64,000 bases of DNA from Cupriavidus sp. EM10 (GCF_018729255.1 NZ_CP076061.1:2418001-2482000); one strand, 5' to 3'. Counted from the first letter of the stretch, positions 17,234 to 25,903 are shown. Translations and numbers: made by a program. The notes: generated from the letters alone by a model not told the origin.

Positions 17234-18667
17234 ATGCTCAGTCCCAGCGTGATTGCCGCGGTTGTCCTTGCGTTCCACATCGTCGGAATCATTGCGGCGC
17301 TGCATGCCGTGATGACCGTGCGCACGGCGCCGGGCGCCATCGCGTGGGCGGGATCGCTGGTGATGATGCCGTACTTCACGATCGTTCCGTACCTGATCTT
17401 CGGCCGCAGCCGCTTCGCGGGCTATGTCAATGCGCGCCGCTTCAACAACGACCGCCTGCGCGAGATCCGCCACGGCATGACGGCCAAGGATCGCGAGGCG
17501 CTGGCCGCCAGCGTGGTGATGCAGCCCGAACAGGCCTGCATGCGGGCGCTGCCCAGCCTGACCGGCGTGCCGTGCCTGAACAACAACGACGTGCGCCTGC
17601 TGGTCAACGGCGAGGCCACGTTCGAGGCCATCTTCGCCGCCATCGACGCGGCCACCCAGCAGGTGCTGGTGCAATTCTTCATCGTGCACGACGATGAACT
17701 CGGGCGCGCGCTGCAACAGCGCCTGTGCGACCGGGCGCGCGCCGGCGTGCGGGTCTATTTCCTCTACGACAGTATCGGATGCCATGCGCTGGGGCGGGGC
17801 TACGTGCGCGTGCTACAGCAGGCGGGCGTGGAAGCGCGTCCGTTCTCCACGCATCCCGGCTTTGTCAATCGCTTCCAGCTGAATTTTCGCAACCATCGCA
17901 AGCTCGTCGTGGTCGATGGGGCGCAGGCCTTCGTGGGCGGGCACAACGTCGGCAACGAATACCTCGGGCAGCGCCCGCCGCTGGCGCCGTGGCGCGATAC
18001 GCATATCGCCATCCGGGGTGCGGCGGTGCTCGACCTGCAGATGGCGTTTGCCGAGGACTGGTACTGGGCCGCGCGCGAAGTGCCTTACCTGATGACGCCG
18101 CCTTCGGGCCACGTGGGCGAGATGGTGTGCCAGGTCGTGCCTTCGGGGCCGGCCGACGCGCAGGAAACCTGCTCGCTGTTCTTCGTCGAGGCGATCCAGT
18201 CGGCCACCCGCCGGCTCTGGATGACGTCGCCATACTTCGTGCCCGACGAGGCCGTGTTCGCGATGCTGCGGCTCGCGGTGCTGCGCGGCGTGGACGTGCG
18301 TATCCTGATTCCCTCGCGCCCCGATCACCTGGTGGTCTACGGGGCGTCAACGATCTACGCGTACCAGGCCATTCGCGCGGGCGTGAAGATCTATCGCTAC
18401 CAGCCCGGCTTTCTGCACGAGAAGGTAATCCTGATCGACGACGAGGCGGCGGCCGTGGGCACGGCCAACCTGGACAACCGGTCGTTCCGCCTGAACTTCG
18501 AGCTGATGGTGATGACGGCCCACCCCGACTTCGCGGCGGATGTGGCGCGCATGCTCGAAGCCGATTTTGCGCAGGCCAGGCAGATCGGACCGAACGATTT
18601 CCTGGGCTCGCCCGCCATCCTGCGCGTGGCCATGCATGTGGCCAAGCTGTTCGCGCCGATCCTGTAG
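17234..18667 (+). CDS. cls: Cardiolipin synthase (phospholipase D superfamily)
   Basis: A 477-residue membrane enzyme that condenses phosphatidylglycerol to cardiolipin. Two N-terminal TM segments (about 1-25 and 35-60, the second leading into IFGRSRF) are followed by two PLD domains with HxKxxxxD motifs: NHRKLVVVD and HEKVILIDD, the latter followed by GTANLDNRSF. These are the two halves of the active site. The ATG at 17234 gives the family's usual length; the frame is open further upstream without a better start. It is monocistronic. The DnaA-box pair about 175 bases upstream lies in its promoter region. Confidence 0.88.
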   Translation: MLSPSVIAAVVLAFHIVGIIAALHAVMTVRTAPGAIAWAGSLVMMPYFTIVPYLIFGRSRFAGYVNARRFNNDRLREIRHGMTAKDREALAASVVMQPEQACMRALPSLTGVPCLNNNDVRLLVNGEATFEAIFAAIDAATQQVLVQFFIVHDDELGRALQQRLCDRARAGVRVYFLYDSIGCHALGRGYVRVLQQAGVEARPFSTHPGFVNRFQLNFRNHRKLVVVDGAQAFVGGHNVGNEYLGQRPPLAPWRDTHIAIRGAAVLDLQMAFAEDWYWAAREVPYLMTPPSGHVGEMVCQVVPSGPADAQETCSLFFVEAIQSATRRLWMTSPYFVPDEAVFAMLRLAVLRGVDVRILIPSRPDHLVVYGASTIYAYQAIRAGVKIYRYQPGFLHEKVILIDDEAAAVGTANLDNRSFRLNFELMVMTAHPDFAADVARMLEADFAQARQIGPNDFLGSPAILRVAMHVAKLFAPIL

Positions 18668-18776
18668 ATCAACCGCTCGGCCCGCGATTTCGGCTGCGGC
18701 GTTTTGCTCACATCCCGGACGTGACGTGTCAGCCACTGGCAGGTTTGTGTACACTGTCTACTATGAAAGTACTGGC

Positions 18777-18791
18777 GTGGACGTCGTCCAC
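18777..18791. promoter_or_regulatory. 15-base palindrome, candidate TetR operator
   Basis: GTGGACG-T-CGTCCAC is a perfect palindrome 12 bases before the TetR start codon. Its position suits autorepression by the TetR protein. An imperfect GTGTACAC palindrome lies about 30 bases further upstream. Confidence 0.45.
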
Positions 18792-18803
18792 ATGGGAGAT
18801 GAG

Positions 18804-19463
18804 ATGAACCGTGCGGTTGCTGCAACGCCTCCCACGCGCACGACCTATCGGCACGGCGACCTGCGCCGCGCGCTGCTGGAGGCCGGGATCGACCTGGCCC
18901 GCGATGGCGGCCCCGACGCGATCGTGCTGCGCGAAGCCACGCGTCGCGCGGGGGTGGTGCCCAACGCCGCGTATCGTCATTTCGCCAGCCGGCAAGACCT
19001 GCTGCAGGCCGTGCGCGCCTGGGCGCTGTCGAGCCTGGCGATGGCCATGGAGGCCGAAATGGCCGCGATTCCGGCCGATGCATCGCCGGCCGAGCGCGCG
19101 CGCGGCAGCCTGCGGGCCGTCGGCATGGGATATCTGCAATTTGCGCTGACGGAGACGGGGCTCTTTCGCACGGCGTTTTCGGTGCCGGACGATGTGCAAG
19201 CCGATACCGATCCGGCCAAGGCGGGCAACAGCGGCCTGAATCCGTTCGAATTGCTGGGCGCCGCACTGGATCGCTGGGTCGAGGCCGGTTTGCTGGCCCC
19301 GGATCGCCGGCCCGGTGCCGAATATATCGCGTGGTCCGCCGTGCATGGGCTGGCGGTCCTGCTGATCGATGGCCCGCTGCGCAGCCGCGCCAGGGAGCAG
19401 GCGGCGGTGATCGGACAGCGCCTGCTGGAGATGGTGGAGCGCGGCCTGCAGACCGGCGGCTGA
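18804..19463 (+). CDS. TetR/AcrR family transcriptional regulator
   Basis: A 219-residue regulator. The N-terminal HTH domain (YRHGDLRRALLEAGIDLARDG, then LREATRRAGVVPNAAYRHFASR) is clear, with the conserved HF after the recognition helix. The C-terminal domain resembles the TetR_C_33/WHG type (FALTETGLFRTAF, AWSAVHGLAVLLIDGPL). Start at ATG 18804 with GGAGA five bases upstream. No divergently transcribed target gene is next to it; cls ends just upstream in the same direction. The palindrome upstream suggests autoregulation. Confidence 0.85.
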   Translation: MNRAVAATPPTRTTYRHGDLRRALLEAGIDLARDGGPDAIVLREATRRAGVVPNAAYRHFASRQDLLQAVRAWALSSLAMAMEAEMAAIPADASPAERARGSLRAVGMGYLQFALTETGLFRTAFSVPDDVQADTDPAKAGNSGLNPFELLGAALDRWVEAGLLAPDRRPGAEYIAWSAVHGLAVLLIDGPLRSRAREQAAVIGQRLLEMVERGLQTGG

Positions 19464-19507
19464 AGCGCAACGCAGGCAGGCCCCCGATGTTCTGCCTGGC
19501 TGAACGG

Positions 19508-19852
19508 CTATCTGCCGGGACGCGCGCGCAGCGTCTGGCCGGCGCCGATGTCCGTCAAATGCTGCCGCCACGCAGAAAACACGGTATCGAGGCAGCTTGC
19601 CGAGTCGCAGGCATCTCGCTGGCGCCGAAAGCCGTCGATGTCCGCCTGCGAAATGACGCCGGCCTTGAGCAGCCGTTGCTGATCGGCATAGATGCGCTGG
19701 TAGCCCATCGAAAACAGGGCCGTCTCGCAAATGATCTGGCTGGCGCGCGTGGCGGGCGCCTCGCAGGCGATATCGCTGGCGTGGGCGGTGCAGGCAGCCG
19801 TGGCCGCGATCACGGCGGCCGCGCCGCGCAGGGATAGGGTAAGGCTCGACAT
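19508..19852 (-). CDS. Periplasmic LprI/DUF1311-like protein
   Basis: A 114-residue secreted protein. The ATG at 19852 opens a clear signal peptide (MSSLTLSLRGAAAVIAATAA, cleavage near AHAS). The mature part begins with DIACEAPATRASQIICE and contains QRIYADQQRLLKAGV and DACDSASCLDTVFSAWRQ, with four or five cysteines. This pattern resembles lysozyme-inhibitor LprI-like (DUF1311) proteins, where a Cys-rich helical hairpin precedes a short conserved CxxxxCL motif. Inhibition of lysozyme is only a family-level possibility. It converges on the TetR gene. Confidence 0.65.
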   Translation of the reverse strand: MSSLTLSLRGAAAVIAATAACTAHASDIACEAPATRASQIICETALFSMGYQRIYADQQRLLKAGVISQADIDGFRRQRDACDSASCLDTVFSAWRQHLTDIGAGQTLRARPGR

Positions 19853-19917
19853 GAGGCGGGATTCTACCCGGCGTCCCGCCGACGGCCGCATGGCCGGCCG
19901 CGGTTCCATCCGCCCGT

Positions 19918-21057
19918 CTACGCCCCAGACCGCGCGCGGCGGGCCTTGACGGCCTCGCTCAGTGTTTCCAGCACCGCCACCGAGTCATCCCACCCGATGC
20001 AGGCATCCGTGATGCTCTGGCCATAGGTCAGGTTGCACGGCTGATGCTCGCCCGGCGTGAACTTCTGCGCGCCGGGCACCAGGTGGCTTTCCACCATGAC
20101 GCCGAAGATCGACGTGCTGCCGCCGCCAACCTGCCGCGCCAGGTCCGCCGCCACCTCGATCTGCCGATGGTGCTGCTTGCTGCTGTTGGCGTGGCTGCAA
20201 TCGACCATCAGCGACGGCCGCTGCCCGGCAGCGTCCAGTTCCTTGCAGGCCGCCGCCACGGAATCGGCGTCGTAGTTGGGCGCCTTGCCGCCACGCAGGA
20301 TGATGTGGCAGTCCGGGTTGCCCTTGGTATGCACCGTGGCCACCTGGCCGTTCTTGTGCACGCCCAGGAAGTGATGTGGACGCGAGGCGGCCTGGATGGC
20401 ATCGAGCGCGATCTTGATATTGCCGTCGGTGCCGTTCTTGAAACCGATGGGCGCCGAAATGCCCGAGGCCAGTTCGCGATGGACCTGGCTTTCGGTGGTG
20501 CGCGCCCCGATGGCACCCCAGCAGATCAGGTCGCCGATGTACTGCGGCGAGATCACGTCCAGCAGCTCGCCGGCGGCCGGCAGGCCCAGCCGGTTGATAT
20601 CCAGCAGCAGGCTGCGCGCGATGCGCAGGCCTTCGTCGATACGGTAGCTTTCGTCCAGGTACGGGTCGTTGATCAGGCCCTTCCAGCCCACCGTGGTGCG
20701 CGGCTTCTCGAAATACACGCGCATCACCACTTCCAGTGTGTCGGCGTAGTGCTCGCGCTGGGCCATCAGGCGGCGGGCGTATTCGAGCGCCGCCTGCGGA
20801 TCGTGGATCGAGCAGGGGCCCATGATCACCAGCAGCCGGTCGTCCTGGCCATGCAGGATGCCCGAGATGCGCTGGCGCGTCTGGGTCACCAGCGTCTCGA
20901 CGGCCGTGCCGCGGATCGGGAAGAAACGGATCAGGTGTTCGGGCGGCGGCAGCGGGATGATGTCGTCGACGTGCGCGTCATCGGTCACGCTGGTGCGGTC
21001 GGGCGGTGCCTGCCAGCCGTCTGCAATGCTGGGCGGCGACTTTTGCGGGTCTTGCAT
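19918..21057 (-). CDS. aroG: 3-deoxy-7-phosphoheptulonate synthase, class I
   Basis: First enzyme of the shikimate pathway: condenses phosphoenolpyruvate and erythrose 4-phosphate. The 379-residue length and motifs are typical of the AroF/G/H type: GPCSIHDPQAALEYARRL, MRVYFEKPRTTVGWKGLINDP (PEP site), GARTTESQVHRELASG, GFKNGTDGN, HFLGVHKNGQVATVHTKGN, RGGKAPNY and the metal-binding DCSHANSSK plus GVMVESHLVPG. An N-terminal extension of about 30 residues precedes the catalytic core. It is monocistronic. Which aromatic amino acid inhibits it cannot be told reliably from the sequence alone; I use the symbol in the broad sense. Confidence 0.9.
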   Translation of the reverse strand: MQDPQKSPPSIADGWQAPPDRTSVTDDAHVDDIIPLPPPEHLIRFFPIRGTAVETLVTQTRQRISGILHGQDDRLLVIMGPCSIHDPQAALEYARRLMAQREHYADTLEVVMRVYFEKPRTTVGWKGLINDPYLDESYRIDEGLRIARSLLLDINRLGLPAAGELLDVISPQYIGDLICWGAIGARTTESQVHRELASGISAPIGFKNGTDGNIKIALDAIQAASRPHHFLGVHKNGQVATVHTKGNPDCHIILRGGKAPNYDADSVAAACKELDAAGQRPSLMVDCSHANSSKQHHRQIEVAADLARQVGGGSTSIFGVMVESHLVPGAQKFTPGEHQPCNLTYGQSITDACIGWDDSVAVLETLSEAVKARRARSGA

Positions 21058-21120
21058 GGCGAACTCCTGCGTCCTGTATCCAGTTTATGGGGAAGGATTC
21101 TAAGGCAGGCCGGCCCGCCT

Positions 21121-21211
21121 GCGCACCGCGCGGCTTTCTCCCCTCTCCCGCGTTGCGCACCGCGTGGTGTTCTCCCCTCTCCCGCGAGCGGGAGAGGGGT
21201 TGGGGTGAGGG
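21121..21211. repeat. REP-like tandem and palindromic repeat
   Basis: Two copies of a roughly 34-base unit (GCGCACCGCG, a short variable spacer, then TTCTCCCCTCTCCCGCG) lie in tandem at 21121-21151 and 21155-21187. The second runs into a perfect 12-base-arm palindrome, CCCCTCTCCCGC-GA-GCGGGAGAGGGG (21174-21199), followed by TTGGGGTGAGGG. Elements of this kind are common between genes in Burkholderiales genomes. It sits upstream of aroG (minus) and of the flavoprotein gene (plus). Confidence 0.75.
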
Positions 21212-21289
21212 CACGGCAGCCCCGCCTGCCAACGCCGCGCAATCCACCCACCGCTTATAATTCGGCCGCCTCCCGCCATCGCTTCCTTC

Positions 21290-22570
21290 ATGTCCGCTAC
21301 TCCGTCCACCGAACCTATCCGCCACCCCGGCGCCATCGTCATCGGCGGAGGCCCCGCCGGCCTGATGGCGGCCGAGATGCTGGCCGCGCAGGGCGTGCCG
21401 GTGGACGTCTACGACGCCATGCCATCGGTCGGACGCAAGTTCCTGATGGCGGGCAAGGGCGGCATGAACATCACGCACTCGGAGCCGGCCGATGCCTTCC
21501 TGGGCCGCTACGGCGCGCGGGCTGACCGGATCGGCCCTCTGCTCGATACCTTCGATGCCGCGAGCCTGCGGGCCTGGGTGCATGCGCTGGGCATCGATAC
21601 CTTTGTCGGCAGTTCGGGGCGGGTGTTTCCCACGGACATGAAGGCCGCGCCGCTGCTGCGCGCCTGGCTGCATCGGCTGCGCGAAGGCGGCATGCGGCTG
21701 CACGTGCGGCATCGCTGGATCGGTTTCGGGCAGTCCGAAGGCTGGCATGTGCTGCGCTTTGCCACGCGCCGGGGCGACGAGCCAGTCGAGATCGAGGTGG
21801 CGGCGCGCGCCGTGGTGCTGGCGCTGGGCGGTGGCAGCTGGGCTCGGCTGGGGTCCGATGGCGCGTGGCTGCCGATGCTGGCGGCGCGCGGGGTCGACGT
21901 GGCGCCGCTGCGGCCCGCCAACTGCGGGTTCGACATCGAATGGAGCGACGTCTTCCGGACCCAGCACGCCGGCGAGCCCGTGAAATCGGTGGCCATCGGC
22001 GTGACCACGGCCGACGGCACGGCGCTGCACCGGCAAGGGGAGTTCGTGATCAGCGAATCAGGCATCGAGGGCAGCCTGGTCTATGCGCTGTCCGCGCCGA
22101 TCCGAGACCTGATCGACGCGCAAGGCTTTGCCACCATCACGCTGGATCTGGCGCCGGGACGCACCGCGGAAGATGTGGCCGCCGAAGTTGGCCGGCCGCG
22201 TGGCTCGCGCTCGGTGTCCAGCCATCTGCAGAGCAGGCTGGGCATTACCGGTGTCAAGGCGCGGCTACTGCGCGAGGTGCTGAGCAAGGAAGCGATGCAC
22301 GACCCCGCGGCGCTGGCAGCCGCCATCAAGGCGCTGCCGCTGCGGCTGGTGCGCGCGCGGCCGATCGACGAGGTCATCAGCACGGCGGGGGGCGTTCGCT
22401 TCGAGGCGATGAACGACCAATTGATGCTGAACGCGCTGCCGGGCGTGTTCTGCGCCGGCGAGATGCTCGACTGGGAGGCCCCGACCGGCGGTTACCTGCT
22501 GACGGCCTGCTTCGCCAGCGGACGCGTGGCAGGGGCCGGCGCCGCCGCGTACGTCAACCAGGCCGGCTGA
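21290..22570 (+). CDS. NAD(P)/FAD-dependent oxidoreductase (TIGR03862/HI0933-type flavoprotein)
   Basis: A 426-residue flavoprotein. The N-terminal dinucleotide-binding motif is GAIVIGGGPAGLMAAEMLA, followed by KFLMAGKGGMNITHSEP, a signature of the HI0933-like family of BaiN-related flavoproteins. The C-terminus has STAGGVRFEAM and GVFCAGEMLDWEAPTGGYLLTACFASG, where FAD is closed in. The GRVFPTDMKAAPLLRAWL segment supports the TIGR03862 branch. The physiological substrate is unknown. It overlaps by 17 bases a small convergent gene candidate. Confidence 0.85.
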   Translation: MSATPSTEPIRHPGAIVIGGGPAGLMAAEMLAAQGVPVDVYDAMPSVGRKFLMAGKGGMNITHSEPADAFLGRYGARADRIGPLLDTFDAASLRAWVHALGIDTFVGSSGRVFPTDMKAAPLLRAWLHRLREGGMRLHVRHRWIGFGQSEGWHVLRFATRRGDEPVEIEVAARAVVLALGGGSWARLGSDGAWLPMLAARGVDVAPLRPANCGFDIEWSDVFRTQHAGEPVKSVAIGVTTADGTALHRQGEFVISESGIEGSLVYALSAPIRDLIDAQGFATITLDLAPGRTAEDVAAEVGRPRGSRSVSSHLQSRLGITGVKARLLREVLSKEAMHDPAALAAAIKALPLRLVRARPIDEVISTAGGVRFEAMNDQLMLNALPGVFCAGEMLDWEAPTGGYLLTACFASGRVAGAGAAAYVNQAG

Positions 22571-22673
22571 TCCGCGCCTCGGGTTCCCACAGGACGTCTT
22601 TGAGCAGCGCGCGGTGGCGCCAGCCTGCACGCTCGGTGTCGTCAATGTGAGGGCCGGTGCCGGTGTCTGCCAT
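22554..22673 (-). CDS. Small hypothetical protein downstream of redoxin
   Basis: A 39-residue candidate opening MADTGTGPHIDDTERAGWRH, then a basic/hydrophobic stretch ending EPEARISRPG. It starts 14 bases after the stop of the redoxin gene on the same strand, suggesting a two-gene operon, and its end overlaps the end of the convergent flavoprotein gene. There is no strong ribosome-binding site. The sequence looks protein-like (amphipathic RHRALLKDVLW) but I cannot assign a family. Confidence 0.4.
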   Translation of the reverse strand: MADTGTGPHIDDTERAGWRHRALLKDVLWEPEARISRPG

Positions 22674-22687
22674 GTGCTGGTGGTTGT

Positions 22688-23260
22688 CTATCTGGTGTCG
22701 ACGGGACAAGCGCCGGAGGCGCAATCCGTCGGGGTGTCGGACGCCCGCCGGGAGGATATCGTGGAATCGCCAGAATTCGTCGCCCGGGCTTCCAGGATCA
22801 GTTCGGCAATCTCGGCGCCCAGCGTCAGATCGCTGACCGAGCCGAAATACTGGCGACGCAGCCGCCCACGTGCGTCGATCAGGATCAGCGTCGGCGTGCC
22901 GCGCATGGCATAGGCATGCATCGTCAGCGGGATGCCGCCGTTGCCGTCGGGCATGTCCACGCCGACTGGAAATGGAATCCGGTACTCGTGCAGGAACGCC
23001 TCCAGCGCCGTGGGCGTCATGGCGTCGTGGTGTTCGAACACGGTATGCAGGCCGATCACGGCGACCTCGGACGACGAAAACGTCTGGTGCACCCGCAGCG
23101 CCTGCGGCAGACCGTGCGACACGCAGCCTGGGCAAAGCATCTGGAACGCTTCGACCACGATGACCTTGCCGCGCAAGGCTTCGATCGAGAGGGGGTGGTC
23201 AGTGTTGAACCACTGCTGGACGGCCCACGCGGGGGCGGGCTGGGGATGGAATTCGCTCAT
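22688..23260 (-). CDS. Redoxin/TlpA-like thioredoxin-fold protein
   Basis: A 190-residue thioredoxin-fold protein with a CPGC redox motif (FQMLCPGC, Cys43 and Cys46) after a beta-strand (GKVIVVEAF), then FSSSEVAVIGLHTVFEHHD, a conserved cis-proline region MRGTPTLILIDARGRLRRQYFG and an alpha-helical end. No signal peptide is visible, so it probably acts in the cytoplasm as a thiol-disulfide reductase or peroxidase-like protein. An extra Cys-containing tail (DCASGACPVDTR) follows the domain. It is preceded by a good ribosome-binding site (GGAGATCAACCC). Confidence 0.8.
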   Translation of the reverse strand: MSEFHPQPAPAWAVQQWFNTDHPLSIEALRGKVIVVEAFQMLCPGCVSHGLPQALRVHQTFSSSEVAVIGLHTVFEHHDAMTPTALEAFLHEYRIPFPVGVDMPDGNGGIPLTMHAYAMRGTPTLILIDARGRLRRQYFGSVSDLTLGAEIAELILEARATNSGDSTISSRRASDTPTDCASGACPVDTR

Positions 23261-23330
23261 GGGTTGATCTCCGGCTGCATGACTGGGCAGTATGCGGAAC
23301 CGAAAACTCCATGGGATGGCGATTCGTCCA

Positions 23331-23375
23331 GAAAAACAGCCCGTTCGTACGCGGGTGCGTGCGACGGGCTGGTTT
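23331..23375 (-). terminator. Rho-independent terminator after proQ
   Basis: On the minus strand AGCCCGTCG pairs with CGAACGGGCT across a 14-base loop, followed by GTTTTTC. It lies about 15 bases beyond the restored proQ stop codon, supporting that stop as the true end of the gene. Confidence 0.75.
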
Positions 23376-23388
23376 TGGCCTGTGCGGA

Positions 23389-24119
23389 TTATTCCGGCTG
23401 GGCGGGGGTGTCGGGCTTGGCGGGCGTTTCAGCCGGTGCATCGACCGATGCGGCCGGTGCGGCCGGCACATCGGCCACATCCGCCACCTCAACCGGCGCC
23501 GCCTGTTCCCGGGAGCGCCCTCCGCCTTGGCGGCAGCGGGCTGGGCCGGCTTCGGTTGCGCCGGCTTCTGCTTCGGACGGGCCGAGCGCAGTTGGCGGCC
23601 GCGAGCGGCGTCAGCCTCGGTCACTTCGCCGGCCGGCTGGCCAGCCAGGTCCAGGCGCGGGGCGCCTTGCGTCAGGCAGGCCCAGTAGCGGGCACCACGG
23701 CACCACGTACGGATGGCTTCGCGCAGCTCGGCTTCCGACAGGCCCAGCTCGGTGGCGTGGGTCATCAGATCCTCGAACACACCGATCTTCAGCGGCACCT
23801 TGGGCGCGGGGTTCTTGGGGAACGCCAGCGGGAACTTCTTTTGCAGCTTGCCGATATTGCGGACTACCGGATCCACCGGCGCGGTCTGCTGACGGGCAGC
23901 CTGGGCATCGGGCTTGCCCGATTTGCCGGGCTTGCCCGCGTGGGCCGGACGGCCCGGCTTGCCACCCGGCTTGGCCGATTTAGCCGGCTTGGCCGGCTCG
24001 GCGCCCGGTGTTCCCGGCTTGGCGGCAGGCGCAGGGCGGCGCGGGGCTTTTTCGCGCGCCTCTTTCTTTGCCTGTTCGGCCAGTTTTGCCCTCAGTCCTG
24101 CCAGTTGTTCGAAACCCAT
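23389..24119 (-). CDS. proQ: ProQ/FinO family RNA-binding protein (C-terminal frameshift)
   Basis: An RNA chaperone of the ProQ/FinO family. The N-terminus has a short helix (MGFEQLAGLRAKLAEQAKK) then a basic Lys/Pro/Ala linker of about 60 residues. The FinO domain (about 85-165) carries KKFPLAFPKNPAPKVPLKIG, a helix with EAELREAIRTW and RYWACLTQGAPRLDLAG. The uncorrected frame then becomes Arg/Pro-rich and runs to 23199. Adding one base at CCCGGG (23508-23513) switches to the frame ending DTPAQPE at 23389, an acidic Ala/Pro tail, directly before a terminator. The restored protein has 243 residues. It probably binds structured sRNAs and mRNA 3' ends. The FinO domain is intact either way. Confidence 0.83.
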
Positions 24120-24226
24120 TGCTCTAGCTCAGTCAAACGACGCGGGATTATAGCGTGGATACCGGCCGGCGCCGGACAGAGTCGGAAATTGACGGTCCGG
24201 CGTCACCACAAGGCGACAATGATCCG

Positions 24227-24736
24227 TCAGCGGATCTTGCCGAAGCCGTTGGCCGCCCAGCGCGACGCGCTGTCGCGGGTCAGCCGGAAATCCGGCCGCA
24301 CATTGGCAGTGGCGAGAACGTCACCGAACGGATTGACGGCCGTCAGCGTGCCGAACGGCTCGAATTCGTCCGGCGTGATGGCCAGCCGGACGCTGATCAC
24401 CTGATCGTCGACTTCAATCGTCATCTGCTTGTTCAGTTGCGCGTGCAACTGCTGCTCGTGGCGACGAATGACCTCGGAGGCGGTCTTCACCAGGGTCTGG
24501 TGCGCGGTGGCGTCGAGCGGCTTGGGGTCGACCTTGTTGCGGCCCATGGTCCACGGTCCCACCAGGGCCGGTTCGGCGCTGCCGTCCCGGATCATCTCGA
24601 CGGCCCAGCCATCGCCGTCCTCGTTCTTGATGACCCGTGCGGTCCAGCCCTTGTCCCGCCAGAGCCGGGGCTCGTGAATCGGGTCGAGTTCGCCCTCGGC
24701 GTCGAGAGCGGCGGTATCGGTGTGGGATTGAGGCAT
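24227..24736 (-). CDS. Conserved hypothetical protein
   Basis: A protein of about 169 residues without signal peptide or TM segment. It begins MPQSHTDTAALDAEGELDPI (ATG at 24736; an in-frame ATG at 24748 is an alternative, neither with a clear ribosome-binding site). Central segments are WTARVIKNEDGDGWAVEM, VGPWTMGRNKVDPKPLD and ASEVIRRHEQQLHAQLNK. The end contains EFEPFGTLTAVNPFG. Its codon use matches neighbouring genes. I do not recognise a named family. It is monocistronic. Confidence 0.65.
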   Translation of the reverse strand: MPQSHTDTAALDAEGELDPIHEPRLWRDKGWTARVIKNEDGDGWAVEMIRDGSAEPALVGPWTMGRNKVDPKPLDATAHQTLVKTASEVIRRHEQQLHAQLNKQMTIEVDDQVISVRLAITPDEFEPFGTLTAVNPFGDVLATANVRPDFRLTRDSASRWAANGFGKIR

Positions 24737-24922
24737 GGCGCGGGACATCGAAGCATGGGACGGCCCACGCAGCAACAGCGCCAGAGAGCGCCCGGAGAGG
24801 TGCGGCCGAAAGGCAGGCATTCTAGCCGACTTGCCCGCCAGCCCGCACCGCCCGAGGTCATGCCATGCGATGACCTGGTGCGATTACCCCGTGCGCTTAC
24901 CCGGTGCGCTTACCCGGTGCGC

Positions 24923-25903
24923 TTACTCTGCCTGGATATTGGCCTCCTTGACCACCTTGCCCCACTTGACCAGATCGGATTTGATGACGGCGGCGTATTC
25001 CTGCGGCGTGCCGCCCTGGATCTCGATGCCGGCCGTTTCCAGCTTGGCGCGTACTTCGGGCAGCTTCAGCGCGGCGTTGATTTCGGTATTCAGCCTGGCC
25101 ACGATCTCCTTCGGCGTGCCGGCCGGGGCCAGGAAACCGCCGTTGGTGCTGGCGTCATAGCCCTTCAGGCCCTGTTCGTCTGCGGTCGGCACATTGGGCA
25201 GCGCCTTGGAGCGCTTGCGGGTTGACACGGCCAGCGCACGGACATTGCCCGACTTCACCTGTTCCTGGATGGCGCTGATGGTGTCGATGTACAGCGCAGT
25301 GCGGCCCGCGATCAGGTCGGGATGCGCCGCGGAAGAGCCCTTGTACGGCACCAGCAGCACCGGCGCGCCGCTGACCATGCGGAACATCTCGGCGGCCATC
25401 TCCTGCGCACTGCCCCGGCCCGAGGTGGCCACCTTGGCTTCGGCCGGGTTGGCCTTCATCCACGTCACCAGCTCGGGCACCGTCTTCACGGGCAGCTTGG
25501 GATAGGCCGCGAACACCAGCGGAATCTCGTGCGTGTAGACGATAGGCTCGAAGCTCTTTTCGGGGTCCCAGCCCAGGTTCTTGAACAGGAATTTGTTGAT
25601 ATTGTGGCTGCCGCCGACGATGCCAATCGTGTAGCCGTCGGGCTTGGCATTGGCCAGCACCGCCGTGCCAAGGTTGTTCGATGCACCCGGGCGGTTTTCG
25701 ACGATAAACGGCTGGCCCAGCTTGACTGACAGCTTTTCGCCCACCACGCGCGCGATCAGGTCGATGCCGCCGCCTGCCGGCGCGGGGACGATGATCGTGA
25801 CGGGGCGGGTCGGATAATTCTGTGCCGATGCCATGCCCGGGACGGCCAGCAGCGCGGCGCAGCCAGCCAGGGCGGTAAGTCGGATGAGGTTGGTGAATCG
25901 CAT
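24923..25903 (-). CDS. Bug family (tripartite tricarboxylate transporter) solute-binding protein
   Basis: A periplasmic binding protein of 326 residues. Start at ATG 25903 with AAGGAG upstream; the signal peptide ends near GMASAQ. The mature protein begins NYPTRPVTIIVPAPAGGGID and has the two Bug signatures FIVENRPGASNNLGTAVL and VPYKGSSAAHPDLIAG, where the ligand carboxylate is bound. No TctA/TctB membrane genes are nearby, which is normal for the many orphan Bug proteins of Burkholderiales. It is the last gene of a four-gene minus-strand operon with an SDR, an FAH-family hydrolase and a D-2-hydroxyacid dehydrogenase, so the ligand is probably a carboxylic acid degraded by those enzymes. Confidence 0.88.
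   Translation of the reverse strand: MRFTNLIRLTALAGCAALLAVPGMASAQNYPTRPVTIIVPAPAGGGIDLIARVVGEKLSVKLGQPFIVENRPGASNNLGTAVLANAKPDGYTIGIVGGSHNINKFLFKNLGWDPEKSFEPIVYTHEIPLVFAAYPKLPVKTVPELVTWMKANPAEAKVATSGRGSAQEMAAEMFRMVSGAPVLLVPYKGSSAAHPDLIAGRTALYIDTISAIQEQVKSGNVRALAVSTRKRSKALPNVPTADEQGLKGYDASTNGGFLAPAGTPKEIVARLNTEINAALKLPEVRAKLETAGIEIQGGTPQEYAAVIKSDLVKWGKVVKEANIQAE

Noticed and set aside
19331..19837. Plus-strand ORF opposite the LprI-like gene
   Set aside because: Composition and lack of domain indicate a shadow; the opposite strand has a signal peptide and ordered cysteines.
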